From Liolophura sinensis (Eukaryota > Mollusca > Polyplacophora > Chitonida > Chitonidae), in contig NW_027018266.1 of the NCBI RefSeq assembly GCF_032854445.1, forward strand, positions 1-49,492: DNA of 49,492 nucleotides, read 5' to 3'. A model generated the notes under the pieces. The model had not been told where the DNA came from and made no database searches. It was given only the letters and a program-made list of their open reading frames with translations. Shown here piece by piece: positions 1 through 13,705 of this stretch (its first letter is position 1; each line of letters opens with the position of its first letter). Position numbers and translations under genes: made by a program.

Positions 1-3000
1 TAATTAGCAAAAGGACCAGGCAAAAATCCAAAAGTGGAAAAACTGTTCCAATGCTGCTGGTAAGAGGCTAATCCGACGTATTTTGTGACGAGAAATCGAA
101 ATGGTGCAAAACCGCGTTGCTCTCTGACCAATACTTTTGGCTTGTAGCGACAATTGAATGAGCATTTATGTGAAAATCACGTGCCTAACAACGGCTCTTA
201 CTCCATGGAAACCCAAGGAAATTTGCAATTTTTCAACAGCTGGAGATGCCTGACCCAATTGCGCATCTTTTTGGCACCTTACTGATGTGGGTCAGTGTTT
301 AAATTGTACTTTTTACAGCAGACTGTATCAAGTACCTTGTGTTTTTTATATACAAATGGGTGTGGTTTTTCAACATGTAGATAAAGACATTGAGTTTTGT
401 CTTCGACTTAGAAGTAAGACAATTGCTGGGTGAGTTAATGGGCTTGGCCCAAAGATTTGACGTCTTCTGGGCTACCGAAGGGCACATAACTTATAATCAA
501 AAGTTGACTATAGTAATGACCAGTCGCGATATTACATAGTAAATGTAGAAGAATTTAATTAGCAAAAAGCCCAGGCAAAAATCGAAAAGTGGAAAAACTG
601 TTCCAATGCTGCTGGTAAGAGGCTAATCCGACGTATTTTGTGACGAGAAATCGAATGGTGCAAACCGCGTTTGCTCTCCGACCAATACTTTTGGCTGTAG
701 CGACAATTGAATGAGCATTTATGTGAAAATCACGTGCCCAGCAACGGCTCTTACTCCATGGAAACCAAGGAAATTTTGCAATTTTTCAACAGCTGGAGAT
801 GCCTGGCCAATTGCGCATCTTTTGGCACCTTATTGATGTGGGTCAGTGTTTAATTGTACTTTTTACAGCAGACTGTATCAAGTACCTTTTGTTTTTTATA
901 TACAAATGGTGTGGTTTTTCAACATGTAGATAAAGACATTGAGTTTGTCTTCGACTTAGAAGTAAGACAATTGCTGGATGAGTTAAATGGGCTTGGCCCA
1001 AAGATTTGACGTCTTCTGGGCTACCGAAGGGCACATAACTTATAATCAAAAGTTGATTATAGTAATGACCAGTCGCGATATTACATAAAATATGTAGCGG
1101 AATTTAATTAGCAAAAAGCCCAGGCAAAAATCCAAAAGGTGGAAAAACTGTTCCAGTGCTGCTGGTAAGAGGCTAATCCGACGTATTTTGTGACGAGAAA
1201 TCGAATGGTGCAAACCGCGTTGCTCTCTGACCAATACTTTTGGCTGTAGCGACAATTGAATGAGCATTTATGTGAAAATCACGTGCCTAACAACGGCTCT
1301 TACTCCATGGAAACCAAGGAAATTTGCAATTTTTCAACAGCTGGAGATGCCTGGCCCAATTGCGCATCTTTTGGCACCTTATTGATGTGGGTCAGTGTTC
1401 AATTGTACTTTTTACAGGCAGACTGTATCAAGTACCTTGTGTTTTTTATATACAAATGGTGTGGTTTTTTCAACATGTAGATAAAGACATTGAGTTTGTC
1501 TTCGACTTAGAAGTAAGACAATTGCTGGATGCGTTAAATGGGCTTGGCCCAAAGATTTGACGTCTTCTGGGCTACCGAAGGACACATAACTTATAATCAA
1601 AAGTTGACTATAGTAATGACCAGTCGCGATATTACATAAAATATGTAGCCGAATTGAATTAGCAAAAAGCCCAGGCAAAAATCCAAAAGTGGAAAAACTG
1701 TTCCAATGCTGCTTGGTAAGAGGCTAATCCGACGTATTTTGTGACGAGAAATCGAATGGTGCAAACCGCGTTGCTCTCCGACCAACACTTATGGCTGTAG
1801 CTACAATTGAAAGAGCATTTATGTGAAAATCACGTGCGTAACAACGGCTCTTACTCCATGGAAACCAAGGAAATTTGCAATTTTTCAACAGGTGGAGATG
1901 CCTGGCCCAATTGCGCATCTTTTGGCACCTTATTGATGTGGGTCAGTGTTTAATTGTACTTTTTACAGCAGACTGTATCAAGTACCTTGTGTTTTTTATA
2001 TACAAATGGTGTGGTTTTTCAACATGTAGATAAAGACATTGAGTTTGTCTTCGACTTAGAAGTAAGACAATTGCTGGGTGAGTTAAATGGGCTTGGCCCA
2101 AAGATTTGACGTCTTCTGGGCTACCGAAGGGCACATAACTTATAATCAAAAGTTGACTATAGTAATGACCAGTCGCGATATTACATAGTAAATGCTGCGG
2201 AATTTAATTAGCAAAAAGCCCAGGCAAAAATCCCAAAGTGGAAAAACTGTTCCAATGCTGCTGGTAAGAGGCTAATCCGCCGTATTTTGTGACGAGAAAT
2301 TGTATGGTGCAAACCGCGTTGCTCTCCGACCAACACTTTTGGCTGTAGCGACAATTGAATGAGCATTTATGTGAAAATCACGTGCCCAGCAACGGCTCTT
2401 ACTCCATGGAAAACCAAGGAAATTTGCAATTTTTCAACAGCTGGAGATGCCTGGCCCAATTGCGCATCTTTTGGCACCTTATTGATGTGGGTCAGTGTTT
2501 AATTGTACTTTTTACAGCAGACTGTATCAAGTACCTTGTGTTTTTTTATATACAAATGGTGTGGTTTTTCAACATGTAGATAAAGACATTGAGTTTGTCT
2601 TCGACTAGAAGTAAGACAATTGCTGGATGAGTTAAATGGGTTTGGCCCAAAAATTTGACGTCTTCTGGGCTACCGAAGGGCACATAACTTATAATCAAAA
2701 GTTGAATATAGTAATGACCAGTCGCGATATTACATAGTAAATGTAGCCGATTTGAATTAGCAAAAAGCCCAGGCAAAAATCCCAAAGTGGAAAAACTGTT
2801 CCAATGCTGCTGGTAAGAGGCTAATCCGACGTATTTTGTGACGAGAAATCGAATGGTTGCAAACCGCGTTGCTCTCCGACCAATACTTTTGGCTGTAGCG
2901 ACAATTGAATGAGCATTTATGTGAAAATCACGTGCCTATCAACGGCTCTTACTCCATGGAAACCAAGGAAATTTGCAATTTTTCAACAGCTCGAGATGCC

Positions 3001-4404
3001 TGGCCCAATTGCGCATCTTTTGGCACCTTATTGATGGTGGGTCAGTGTTTAATTGTACTTTTTACAGCAGACTGTATCAAGTACCTTGTGTTTTTTTATA
3101 TACAAATTGGTGTGGATTTTCAACATGTAGATAAAGACATTGAGTTTGTCTTCGACTTAGAAGTAAGACAATTGCTGGATGAGTTAAATGGGCTTGGCCC
3201 AAAAATTTGACGTCTTCTGGGCTACCGAAGGACACATAACTATAATCAAAAGTTGAGTATAGTAATGACCAGTCCGCGATATTACATAAAATAGGTAGCC
3301 GAGTGAATTAGCAAAAAGCCCAGGCAAAAATCCAAAAGTGGAAAAACTGTTCCAATGCTGCTGGTAAGAGGCTAATCCGACGTATTTTGTGACGAGAAAT
3401 CGAATGGTGCAAACCGCGTTGCTCTCCGACCACACTTATGGCTGTAGCTACAATTGAATGAGCATTTATGTGAAAATCACGTGCGTAACAACGGCTCTTA
3501 CTCCATGGAAACCAAGGAAATTTGCAATTTTTCAACAGCTGGAGAATGCCTGGCCCAATTGCGCATCTTTTGGCACCTTATTGATGTGGGTCAGTGTTTA
3601 ATTGTACTTTTTACAGCAGACTGTATCAAGTACCTTGTGTTTTTTATATACAAATGGTGTGGGTTTTTCAACATGTAGATAAAGACATTGAGTTTTGTCT
3701 TCGACTTAGAAGTAAGACAATTGCTGGGTGAGTTAAATGGCTTGGCCCAAAGATTTGACGTCTTCTGGGCTACCGAAGGGCACATAACTTATAATCAAAA
3801 GTTGACTATAGTAATGACCAGTCGCGATATTACATAGTAAATGCTGCGGAATTTAATTAGCAAAAAGCCCAGGCAAAAATCCCAAAGTGGAAAAACTGTT
3901 CCAATGCTGCTGGTAAGAGGCTAATCCCGACGTATTTTGTGACGATAAATCGAATGGTGCAAACCGCGTTGCTCTCCGACCAATACTTTTGGCTGTAGCG
4001 ACAATTGAATGAGCATTTATGTGAAAATCACGTGCCCAGCAACGGCTCTTACTCCATGGAAACCAAGGAAATTTGCAATTTTTCAACAGCTGGAGATGCC
4101 TGGCCCAATTGCGCAATCTTTTGGCACCTTATTGATGTGGGTCAGTGTTTAATTGTACTTTTTACAGCAGACTGTATCAAGTACCTTGTGTTTTTTATAT
4201 ACAAATGGTGTGGTTTTTCAACATGTAGATAAAGACATTGAGTTTGTCTTCGACTTAGAAGTAAGACAATTGCTGGATGAGTTAAATGGGCTTGGCCCAA
4301 AGATTTGACGTCTTCTGGGCTACCGAAGGGCACATAACTTATAATCAAAAGTTGATTATAGTAATCACCAGTCGCGATATTACATAAAATATGTAGCGGA
4401 ATTT
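1..4404 (+). repeat. Left block 1: eight monomers, indel-rich
   Basis: Units with landmarks at 154, 707, 1256, 1807, 2355, 2905, 3454 and 4005. The first five match the first five units of the next block (4405 onward) one for one. Shared rare marks are 'aaaaggaccagg' (11-22 and 4414-4425), 'gtagaagaattt' (545-556 and 4941-4952), 'gaaagagc' in the fourth unit, and loss of one T in 'cttcgactagaag' in the fifth. Within the block, units 1256-2904 resemble units 2905-4404 as a trimer repeat. Spacing is inflated: 154 to 4554 is 4400 bp, 16 more than 8 x 548, because of many single-base insertions, mostly in homopolymers. Confidence 0.8.
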
Positions 4405-7400
4405 AATTAGCAAAAGGACCAGGCAAAAATCCAAAAGTGGAAAAACTGTTCCAATGCTGCTGGTAAGAGGCTAATCCGACGTATTTTGTGACGAGAAATC
4501 GAATGGTGCAAACCGCGTTGCTCTCTGACCAATACTTTTGGCTGTAGCGACAATTGAATGAGCATTTATGTGAAAATCACGTGCCTAACAACGGCTCTTA
4601 CTCCATGGAAACCAAGGAAATTTGCAATTTTTCAACAGCTGGAGATGCCTGACCCAATTGCGCATCTTTTGGCACCTTACTGATGTGGGTCAGTGTTTAA
4701 TTGTACTTTTTACAGCAGACTGTATCAAGTACCTTGTGTTTTTTATATACAAATGGTGTGGTTTTTCAACATGTAGATAAAGACATTGAGTTTGTCTTCG
4801 ACTTAGAAGTAAGACAATTGCTGGGTGAGTTAAATGGGCTTGGCCCAAAGATTTGACGTCTTCTGGGCTACCGAAGGGCACATAACTTATAATCAAAAGT
4901 TGACTATAGTAATGACCAGTCGCGATATTACATAGTAAATGTAGAAGAATTTAATTAGCAAAAAGCCCAGGCAAAAATCGAAAAGTGGAAAAACTGTTCC
5001 AATGCTGCTGGTAAGAGGCTAATCCGACGTATTTTGTGACGAGAAATCGAATGGTGCAAACCGCGTTGCTCTCCGACCAATACTTTTGGCTGTAGCGACA
5101 ATTGAATGAGCATTTATGTGAAAATCACGTGCCCAGCAACGGCTCTTACTCCATGGAAACCAAGGAAATTTGCAATTTTTCAACAGCTGGAGATGCCTGG
5201 CCCAATTGCGCATCTTTTGGCACCTTATTGATGTGGGTCAGTGTTTAATTGTACTTTTTACAGCAGACTGTATCAAGTACCTTTTGTTTTTTATATACAA
5301 ATGGTGTGGTTTTTCAACATGTAGATAAAGACATTGAGTTTGTCTTCGACTTAGAAGTAAGACAATTGCTGGATGAGTTAAATGGGCTTGGCCCAAAGAT
5401 TTGACGTCTTCTGGGCTACCGAAGGGCACATAACTTATAATCAAAAGTTGATTATAGTAATGACCAGTCGCGATATTACATAAAATATGTAGCGGAATTT
5501 AATTAGCAAAAAGCCCAGGCAAAAATCCAAAAGTGGAAAAACTGTTCCAGTGCTGCTGGTAAGAGGCTAATCCGACGTATTTTGTGACGAGAAATCGAAT
5601 GGTGCAAACCGCGTTGCTCTCTGACCAATACTTTTGGCTGTAGCGACAATTGAATGAGCATTTATGTGAAAATCACGTGCCTAACAACGGCTCTTACTCC
5701 ATGGAAACCAAGGAAATTTGCAATTTTTCAACAGCTGGAGATGCCTGGCCCAATTGCGCATCTTTTGGCACCTTATTGATGTGGGTCAGTGTTCAATTGT
5801 ACTTTTTACAGCAGACTGTATCAAGTACCTTGTGTTTTTTATATACAAATGGTGTGGTTTTTCAACATGTAGATAAAGACATTGAGTTTGTCTTCGACTT
5901 AGAAGTAAGACAATTGCTGGATGCGTTAAATGGGCTTGGCCCAAAGATTTGACGTCTTCTGGGCTACCGAAGGACACATAACTTATAATCAAAAGTTGAC
6001 TATAGTAATGACCAGTCGCGATATTACATAAAATATGTAGCCGAATTGAATTAGCAAAAAGCCCAGGCAAAAATCCAAAAGTGGAAAAACTGTTCCAATG
6101 CTGCTGGTAAGAGGCTAATCCGACGTATTTTGTGACGAGAAATCGAATGGTGCAAACCGCGTTGCTCTCCGACCAACACTTATGGCTGTAGCTACAATTG
6201 AAAGAGCATTTATGTGAAAATCACGTGCGTAACAACGGCTCTTACTCCATGGAAACCAAGGAAATTTGCAATTTTTCAACAGGTGGAGATGCCTGGCCCA
6301 ATTGCGCATCTTTTGGCACCTTATTGATGTGGGTCAGTGTTTAATTGTACTTTTTACAGCAGACTGTATCAAGTACCTTGTGTTTTTTATATACAAATGG
6401 TGTGGTTTTTCAACATGTAGATAAAGACATTGAGTTTGTCTTCGACTTAGAAGTAAGACAATTGCTGGGTGAGTTAAATGGGCTTGGCCCAAAGATTGAC
6501 GTCTTCTGGGCTACCGAAGGGCACATAACTTATAATCAAAAGTTGACTATAGTAATGACCAGTCGCGATATTACATAGTAAATGCTGCGGAATTTAATTA
6601 GCAAAAAGCCCAGGCAAAAATCCCAAAGTGGAAAAACTGTTCCAATGCTGCTGGTAAGAGGCTAATCCGCCGTATTTTGTGACGAGAAATTGTATGGTGC
6701 AAACCGCGTTGCTCTCCGACCAACACTTTTGGCTGTAGCGACAATTGAATGAGCATTTATGTGAAAATCACGTGCCCAGCAACGGCTCTTACTCCATGGA
6801 AACCAAGGAAATTTGCAATTTTTCAACAGCTGGAGATGCCTGGCCCAATTGCGCATCTTTTGGCACCTTATTGATGTGGGTCAGTGTTTAATTGTACTTT
6901 TTACAGCAGACTGTATCAAGTACCTTGTGTTTTTTATATACAAATGGTGTGGTTTTTCAACATGTAGATAAAGACATTGAGTTTGTCTTCGACTAGAAGT
7001 AAGACAATTGCTGGATGAGTTAAATGGGTTTGGCCCAAAAATTTGACGTCTTCTGGGCTACCGAAGGGCACATAACTTATAATCAAAAGTTGAATATAGT
7101 AATGACCAGTCGCGATATACATAGTAAATGTAGCCGATTTGAATTAGCAAAAAGCCCAGGCAAAAATCCCAAAGTGGAAAAACTGTTCCAATGCTGCTGG
7201 TAAGAGGCTAATCCGACCGTATTTTGTGACGAGAAATCGAATGGTGCAAACCGCGTTGCTCTCACGACCAATACTTTTGGCTGTACCGACAATTGAATGA
7301 GCATTTATGTGAAAATCACGTGCCTAACAACGGCTCTTACTCCATGGAAACCAAGGAAATTTGCAATTTTTCAACAGCTGGAGATGCTGGCCCAATTGCG

Positions 7401-8785
7401 CATCTTTTGGCACCTTATTGATGTGGGTCAGTGTTTAATTGTACTTTTTACAGCAGACTGTATCAAGTACCTTGTGTTTTTTATATACAAATGGTGTGGT
7501 TTTTCAACATGTAGATAAAGACATTGAGTTTGTCTTCGACTTAGAAGTAAGACAATTGCTGGATGAGTTAAATGGGCTTGGCCAAAGATTTGACGTCTTC
7601 TGGGCTACCGAAGGGCACATAACTTATAATCAAAAGTTGATTATAGTAATGACACAGTCGCGATATTACATAAAATATGTAGCGGAATTTAATTAGCAAA
7701 AAGCCCAGGCAAAAATCCAAAAGTGGAAAAACTGTTCCAATGCTGCTGGTAAGAGGCTAATCCGACGTATTTTGTGACGAGAAATCGAATGGTGCAAACC
7801 GCGTTGCTCTCCGACCAATACTTTGGCTGTAGCGACAATTGAATGAGCATTTATGTGAAAATCACGTGGCCTAACAACGGCTCTTACTCCATGGAAACCA
7901 AGGAAATTTGCAATTTTTCAACAGCTCGAGATGCCTGGCCCAATTGCGCATCTTTTGGCACCTTATTGATGTGGGTCAGTGTTTAATTGTACTTTTTACA
8001 GCAGACTGTATCAAGTATCTTGTGTTTTTTATATACAAATGGTGTGGTTTTTCAACATGTAGATAAAGACATTGAGTTTGCTTCGACTTAGAAGTAAGAC
8101 AATTGCTGGATGCGTTAAATGGGCTTGCCCAAAGATTTGACGTCTTCTGGGCTATCGAAGGACACATAACTTATAATTAAAAGTTGACTATAGTAATGAC
8201 CAGTCGCGATATTACATAAAATATGTAGCCGAGTTGAATTAGCAAAAAGCCCAGGCAAAAATCCAAAAGTGGAAAAACTGTTCCAATGCTGCTGGTAAGA
8301 GGCTAATCCGACGTATTTTGTGACGAGAAATCGAATGGTGCAAACCGCGTTGCTCTCCGACCAACACTTATGGCTGTAGCTACAAATTGAAAGAGCATTT
8401 ATGTGAAAATCACGTGCGTAACAACGGCTCTTACTCCATGGAAACCAAGGAAATTTGCAATTTTTCAACAGCTGGAGATGCCTGGCCCAATTGCGCATCT
8501 TTGGCACCTTATTGATGTGGGTCAGTGTTTAATTGTACTTTTTACAGCAGACTGTATCAAGTACCTTGTGTTTTTTATATACAAATGGTGTGGTTTTTCA
8601 ACATGTAGATAAAGACATTGAGTTGTCTTCGACTTAGAAGTAAGACAATTGCTGGATGAGTTAAATGGGCTTGGCCAAAGATTTGACGTCTTCTGGGGGC
8701 TACCGAAGGGCACATAACTTATAATCAAAAGTTGATTATAGTAATGACCCAGTCGCGATATTACATAAAATATGTAGCGGAATTT
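4405..8785 (+). repeat. Left block 2: eight monomers, related to block 1
   Basis: Units with landmarks at 4554, 5102, 5650, 6198, 6745, 7293, 7839 and 8387. Units one to five duplicate those of the preceding block. The unit at 7293 has no clean counterpart: the unit at 2905 looks like the 5' part of 7293 joined to the 3' part of 7839 (both 2905 and 7839 carry 'agctcgagatg' and 'gaaggacac'). This is as expected if one unit was removed from block 1 or added to block 2. The first four units keep near-exact 548-bp spacing; from about 7.1 kb on, single-base deletions accumulate. Confidence 0.75.
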
Positions 8786-10416
8786 AATTAGCAAAAAGCC
8801 CAGCAAAAATCCAAAAGTGGAAAAACTGTCCAGTGCTGCTGGTAAGAGGCTAATCCGACGTATTTTGTGACGAGAAATCGAATGGTGCAAACCGCGTTGC
8901 TCTCTGACCAATACTTTTGCTGTAGCGACAATTGAATGAGCATTTATGTGAAAATCACGTGCCTAACAACGGCTCTTACTCCATGGAAACCAAGGAAATT
9001 TGCAATTTTTCAACAGCTGGAGATGCCTGGCCCAATTGCGCATCTTTTGGCACCTTATTGATGTGGGTCAGTGTTTAATTGTACTTTTTACAGCAGACTG
9101 TATCAAGTACCTTGTGTTTTTTATATACAAATGGTGTGGTTTTTCAACATGTAGATAAAGACATTGAGTTTACTTAGAAGTAAGACAATTGCTGGGTGAG
9201 TTAAATGGGCTTGGCCCAAAGATTTGACGTCTTCTGGGCTAACCGAAGGGCACATAACTTATAATCAAAAGTTGACTATAGTAATCACCAGTCGCGATAT
9301 TACATAGTAAATGTAGCCGAATTGAATAGCAAAAGCCCAGGCAAAAATCCCAAAGTGGAAAAACTGTTCAATGCTGTGGGTAAGAGGCTAATCCGCCGTA
9401 TTTTGTGACGAGAAATCGAATGGTGCAAACCGCGTTGCTCTCCGACCAATACTTTTGGCTGTAGCGACAATTGAATGAGCATTTATGTGAAAATCACGTG
9501 CCTAACAACGGCTCTTACTCCATGGAAACCAAGGAAATTTGCAATTTTTCAACAGCTGGAGATGCCTGGCCCAATTGCGCATCTTTTGGCACCTTATTGA
9601 TGTGGGTCAGTGTTTAATTGTACTTTTTACAGCAGACTGTATCAAGTACCTTGTGTTTTTTATATACAAATGGTGTGGTTTTTCAACATGTAGATAAAGA
9701 CATTGAGTTTGTCTTCGACTTAGAAGTAAGACAATTGCTGGATGAGTTAAATGGGCTTGGCCAAAGATTTGACGTCTTCTGGGCTACCGAAGGGCACATA
9801 ACTTATAATCAAAAGTTGATTATAGTAATCACCAGTCGCGATATTACATAAAATATGTAGCGGAATTTAATTAGCAAAAAGCCCAGGCAAAAATCCAAAA
9901 GTGGAAAAACTGTTCCAATGCTGCTGGTAAGAGGCTAATCCGACGTATTTTGTGACGAGAAATCGAATGGTGCAAACCGCGTTGCTCTCCGACCAATACT
10001 TTTGGCTGTAAGCGACAATTGAATGAGCATTTATGTGAAAATCACGTGCCTAACAACGGCTCTTACTCCATGGAAACCAAGGAAATTTGCAATTTTTCAC
10101 AGCTGGAGATGCCTGGCCCAATTGCGCATCTTTTGGCACCTTATTGATGTGGGTCAGTGTTTAATTGTACTTTTTACAGCAGACTGTATCAAGTACCTTG
10201 TGTTTTTTATATACAAATGGTGTGGTTTTTCAACATGTAGATAAAGACATTGAGTTTGTCTTCGACTTAGAAGTAAGACAATTGCTGGATGAGTTAAATG
10301 GGCTTGGCCCAAAGATTTGACGTCTTCTGGGCTACCGAAGGGCACATAACTTATAATCAAAAGTTGGTTATAGTAATCACCAGTCGCGATATTACATAAA
10401 ATATGTAGCGGAATTT
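8786..10416 (+). repeat. Three-monomer stretch preceding the hexamer HOR
   Basis: Units with landmarks at 8932, 9471 and 10019. The first two carry the marks of hexamer units one and two ('gctctctgacc' with 'gctgggtgag', then 'gctgtgggtaag' with 'ccgccgt'), so this is a partial, older or contracted copy of the neighbouring repeat. The first unit lacks 7 bp ('gtcttcg') after 'gagttt' near 9170. Several homopolymers are one base short, which lowers trust in exact bases here. Confidence 0.7.
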
Positions 10417-13400
10417 AATTAGCAAAAAGCCCAGGCAAAAATCCAAAAGTGGAAAAACTGTTCCAATGCTGCTGGTAAGAGGCTAATCCGACGTATTTTG
10501 TGACGAGAAATCGAATGGTGCAAACCGCGTTGCTCTCTGACCAATACTTTTGGCTGTAGCGACAATTGAATGAGCATTTATGTGAAAATCACGTGCCTAA
10601 CAAACGGCTCTTACTCCATGGAAACCAAGGAAATTTGCAATTTTTCAACAGCTGGAGATGCCTGGCCCAATTGCGCATCTTTTGGCACCTTATTGATGTG
10701 GGTCAGTGTTTAATTGTACTTTTTACAGCAGACTGTATCAAGTACCTTGTTGTTTTTTATATACAAATGGTGTGGTTTTTCAACATGTAGATAAAGACAT
10801 TGAGTTTGTCTTCGACTTAGAAGTAAGACAATTGCTGGGTGAGTTAAATGGGCTTGGCCCAAAGATTTGACGTCTTCTGGGCTACCGAAGGGCACATAAC
10901 TTATAATCAAAAGTTGACTATAGTAATCACCAGTCGCGATATTACATAGTAAATATAGCCGAATTGAATTAGCAAAAAGCCCAGGCAAAAATCCAAAAGT
11001 GGAAAAACTGTTCCAATGCTGTGGGTAAGAGGCTAATCCGCCGTATTTTGTGACGAGAAATCGAATGGTGCAAACCGCGTTGCTCTCCGACCAATACTTT
11101 TGGCTGTAGCGACAATTGAATGAGCATTTATGTGAAAATCACGTGCCTAACAACGGCTCTTACTCCATGGAAACCAAGGAAATTTGCAATTTTTCAACAG
11201 CTGGAGATGCCTGGCCCAATTGCGCATCTTTTGGCACCTTATTGATGTGGGTCAGTGTTTAATTGTACTTTTTACAGCAGACTGTATCAAGTACCTTGTG
11301 TTTTTTATATACAAATGGTGTGGTTTTTCAACATGTAGATAAAGACATTGAGTTTGTCTTCGACTTAGAAGTAAGACAATTGCTGGATGAGTTAAATCGG
11401 CTTGGCCCAAAGATTTGACGTCTTCTGGGCTACCGAAGGGCACATAACTTATAATCAAAAGTTGATTATAGTAATGACCAGTCGCGATATTACATAGTAA
11501 ATGTAGCGGAATTTAATTAGCAAAAAGCCCAGGCAAAAATCCAAAAGTGGAAAAACTGTTCCAATGCTGCTGGTAAGAGGCTAATCCGACGTATTTTGTG
11601 ACGAGAAATCGAATGGTGCAAACCGCGTTGCTCTCCGACCAATACTTTTGGCTGTAGCGACAATTGAATGAGCATTTATGTGAAAATCACGTGCCTAACA
11701 ACGGCTCTTACTCCATGGAAACCAAGGAAATTTGCAATTTTTCAACAGCTGGAGATGCCTGGCCCAATTGCGCATCTTTTGGCACCTTATTGATGTGGGT
11801 CAGTGTTTAATTGTACTTTTTACAGCAGACTGTATCAAGTACCTTGTGTTTTTTATATACAAATGGTGTGGTTTTTTCAACATGTAGATAAAGACATTGA
11901 GTTTGTCTTCGACTTAGAAGTAAGACAATTGCTGGGTGAGTTAAATGGGCTTGCCCAAAGATTTGACGTCTTCTGGGCTACCGAAGGGCACATAACTTAT
12001 AATCAAAAGTTGACTATAGTAATGACCAGTCGCGATATTACATAGTAAATGTAGCCGAATTGAATTAGCATAAAGCCCAGGCAAAAATCCCAAAGTGGAA
12101 AAACTGTTCCAATGCTGCTGGTAAGAGGCTAATCCGACGTATTTTGTGACAAGAAATCGAATGGTGCAAACCGCGTTGCTCTCCGACCAATACTTTTGGC
12201 TGTAGCGACAATTGAATGAGCATTTATGTGAAAATCACGTGCCTAACAACGGCTCTTACTCCATGGAAACCAAGGAAATTTGCAATTTTTCAACAGCTCG
12301 AGATGCCTGGCCCAACTGCGCATCTTTTGGCACCTTATTGATGTGGGTCAGTGTTTAATTGTACTTTTTACAGCAGACTGTATCAAGTACCTTGTGTTTT
12401 TTATATACAAATGGTGTGGTTTTTCAACATGTAGATAAAGACATTGAGTTTGTCTTCGACTTAGAAGTAAGACAATTGCTGGATGAGTTAAATGGGCTTG
12501 GCCCAAAGATTTGACGTCTTCTGGGCTACCGAAGGGCACATAACTTATAATCAAAAGTTGACTATAGTAATGACCAGTCGCGATATTACATAAAATATGT
12601 AGCCGAGTTGAATTAGCAAAAAGCCCAGGCAAAAATCCAAAAGTGGAAAAACTGTTCCAATGCTGCTGGTAAGAGGCTAATCCGCCGTATTTTGTGACGA
12701 GAAATCGAATGGTGCAAACCGCGTTGCTCTCCGACCAACACTTATGGCTGTAGCTACAATTGAATGAGCATTTATGTGAAAATCACGTGCGTAACAACGG
12801 CTCTTACTCCATGGAAACCAAGGAAATTTGCAATTTTTCAACAGCTGGAGATGCCTGGCCCAATTGCGCATCTTTTGGCACCTTATTGATGTGGGTCAGT
12901 GTTTAATTGTACTTTTTACAGCAGACTGTATCAAGTACCTTGTGTTTTTTATATACAAATGGTGTGGTTTTCCAACATGTAGATAAAGACATTGAGTTTG
13001 TCTTCGACTTAGAAGTAAGACAATTGCTGGATGAGTTAAATGGGCTTGGCCCAAAGATTTGACGTCTTCTGGGCTACCGAAGGGCACATAACTTATAATC
13101 AAAAGTTGACTATAGTAATGACCAGTCGCGATATTACATAGTAAATGTAGCCGAATTGAATTAGCAAAAAGTCCAGGCAAAATCCAAAAGTGGAAAAACT
13201 GTTCCAATGCTGCTGGTAAGAGGCTAATCCGACGTATTTTGTGACGAGAAATCGAATGGTGCAAACCGCGTTGCTCTCCGACCAACACTTTTGGCTGTAG
13301 CTACAATTGAATGAGCATTTATGTGAAAATCACGTGCCTAACAACGGCTCTTACTCCATGGAAACCAAGGAAATTTGCAATTTTTCAACAGCTGGAGATG

Positions 13401-13705
13401 CCTGGCCCAATTGCGCATCTTTTGGCACCTTATTGATGTGGGTCAGTGTTTAATTGTACTTTTTACAGCAGACTGTATCAAGTACCTTGTGTTTTTTATA
13501 TACAAATGGTGTGGTTTTTCAACATGTAGATAAAGACATTGAGTTTGTCTTCGACTTAGAAGTAAGACAATTGCTGGATGAGTTAAATCGGCTTGGCCCA
13601 AAGATTTGACGTCTTCTGGGCTACCGAAGGGCACATAACTTATAATCAAAAGTTGATTATAGTAATCACCAGTCGCGATATTACATAAAATATGTAGCGG
13701 AATTT
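10417..13705 (+). repeat. Hexamer HOR, copy 1 (six monomers)
   Basis: Six units in order, each with its own marks: (1) 'gctctctgacc' and 'gctgggtgag'; (2) 'gctgtgggtaag', 'ccgccgt' and 'aaatcgg'; (3) 'gctgggtgag' and a tail leading into 'gcataaagccc'; (4) 'gacaagaaatcg', 'agctcgagatg' and 'cccaactgcg'; (5) 'caacacttatggctgtagct', 'cgtgcgtaac' and 'ttttccaacatg', leading into 'aaaaagtccagg'; (6) 'caacacttttggctgtagct' and a tail 'taatcacc' with 'ataaaatatgtagcgg'. The block is 3289 bp. A few one-base indels remain (10751, 11875, 11953, 13180-13190). Confidence 0.85.

Noticed and set aside
7439-7696. 85-codon forward frame continuing past the usual TGA
   Set aside because: It depends on loss of one C in the 'ggccc' run, in a region full of one-base deletions. 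Probably a sequence error.
8115-8507. 130-codon reverse frames (also at 8522-8911 and 12896-13288)
   Set aside because: They exist only because single-base indels in the noisy left part join two reverse frames. Clean units do not have them.
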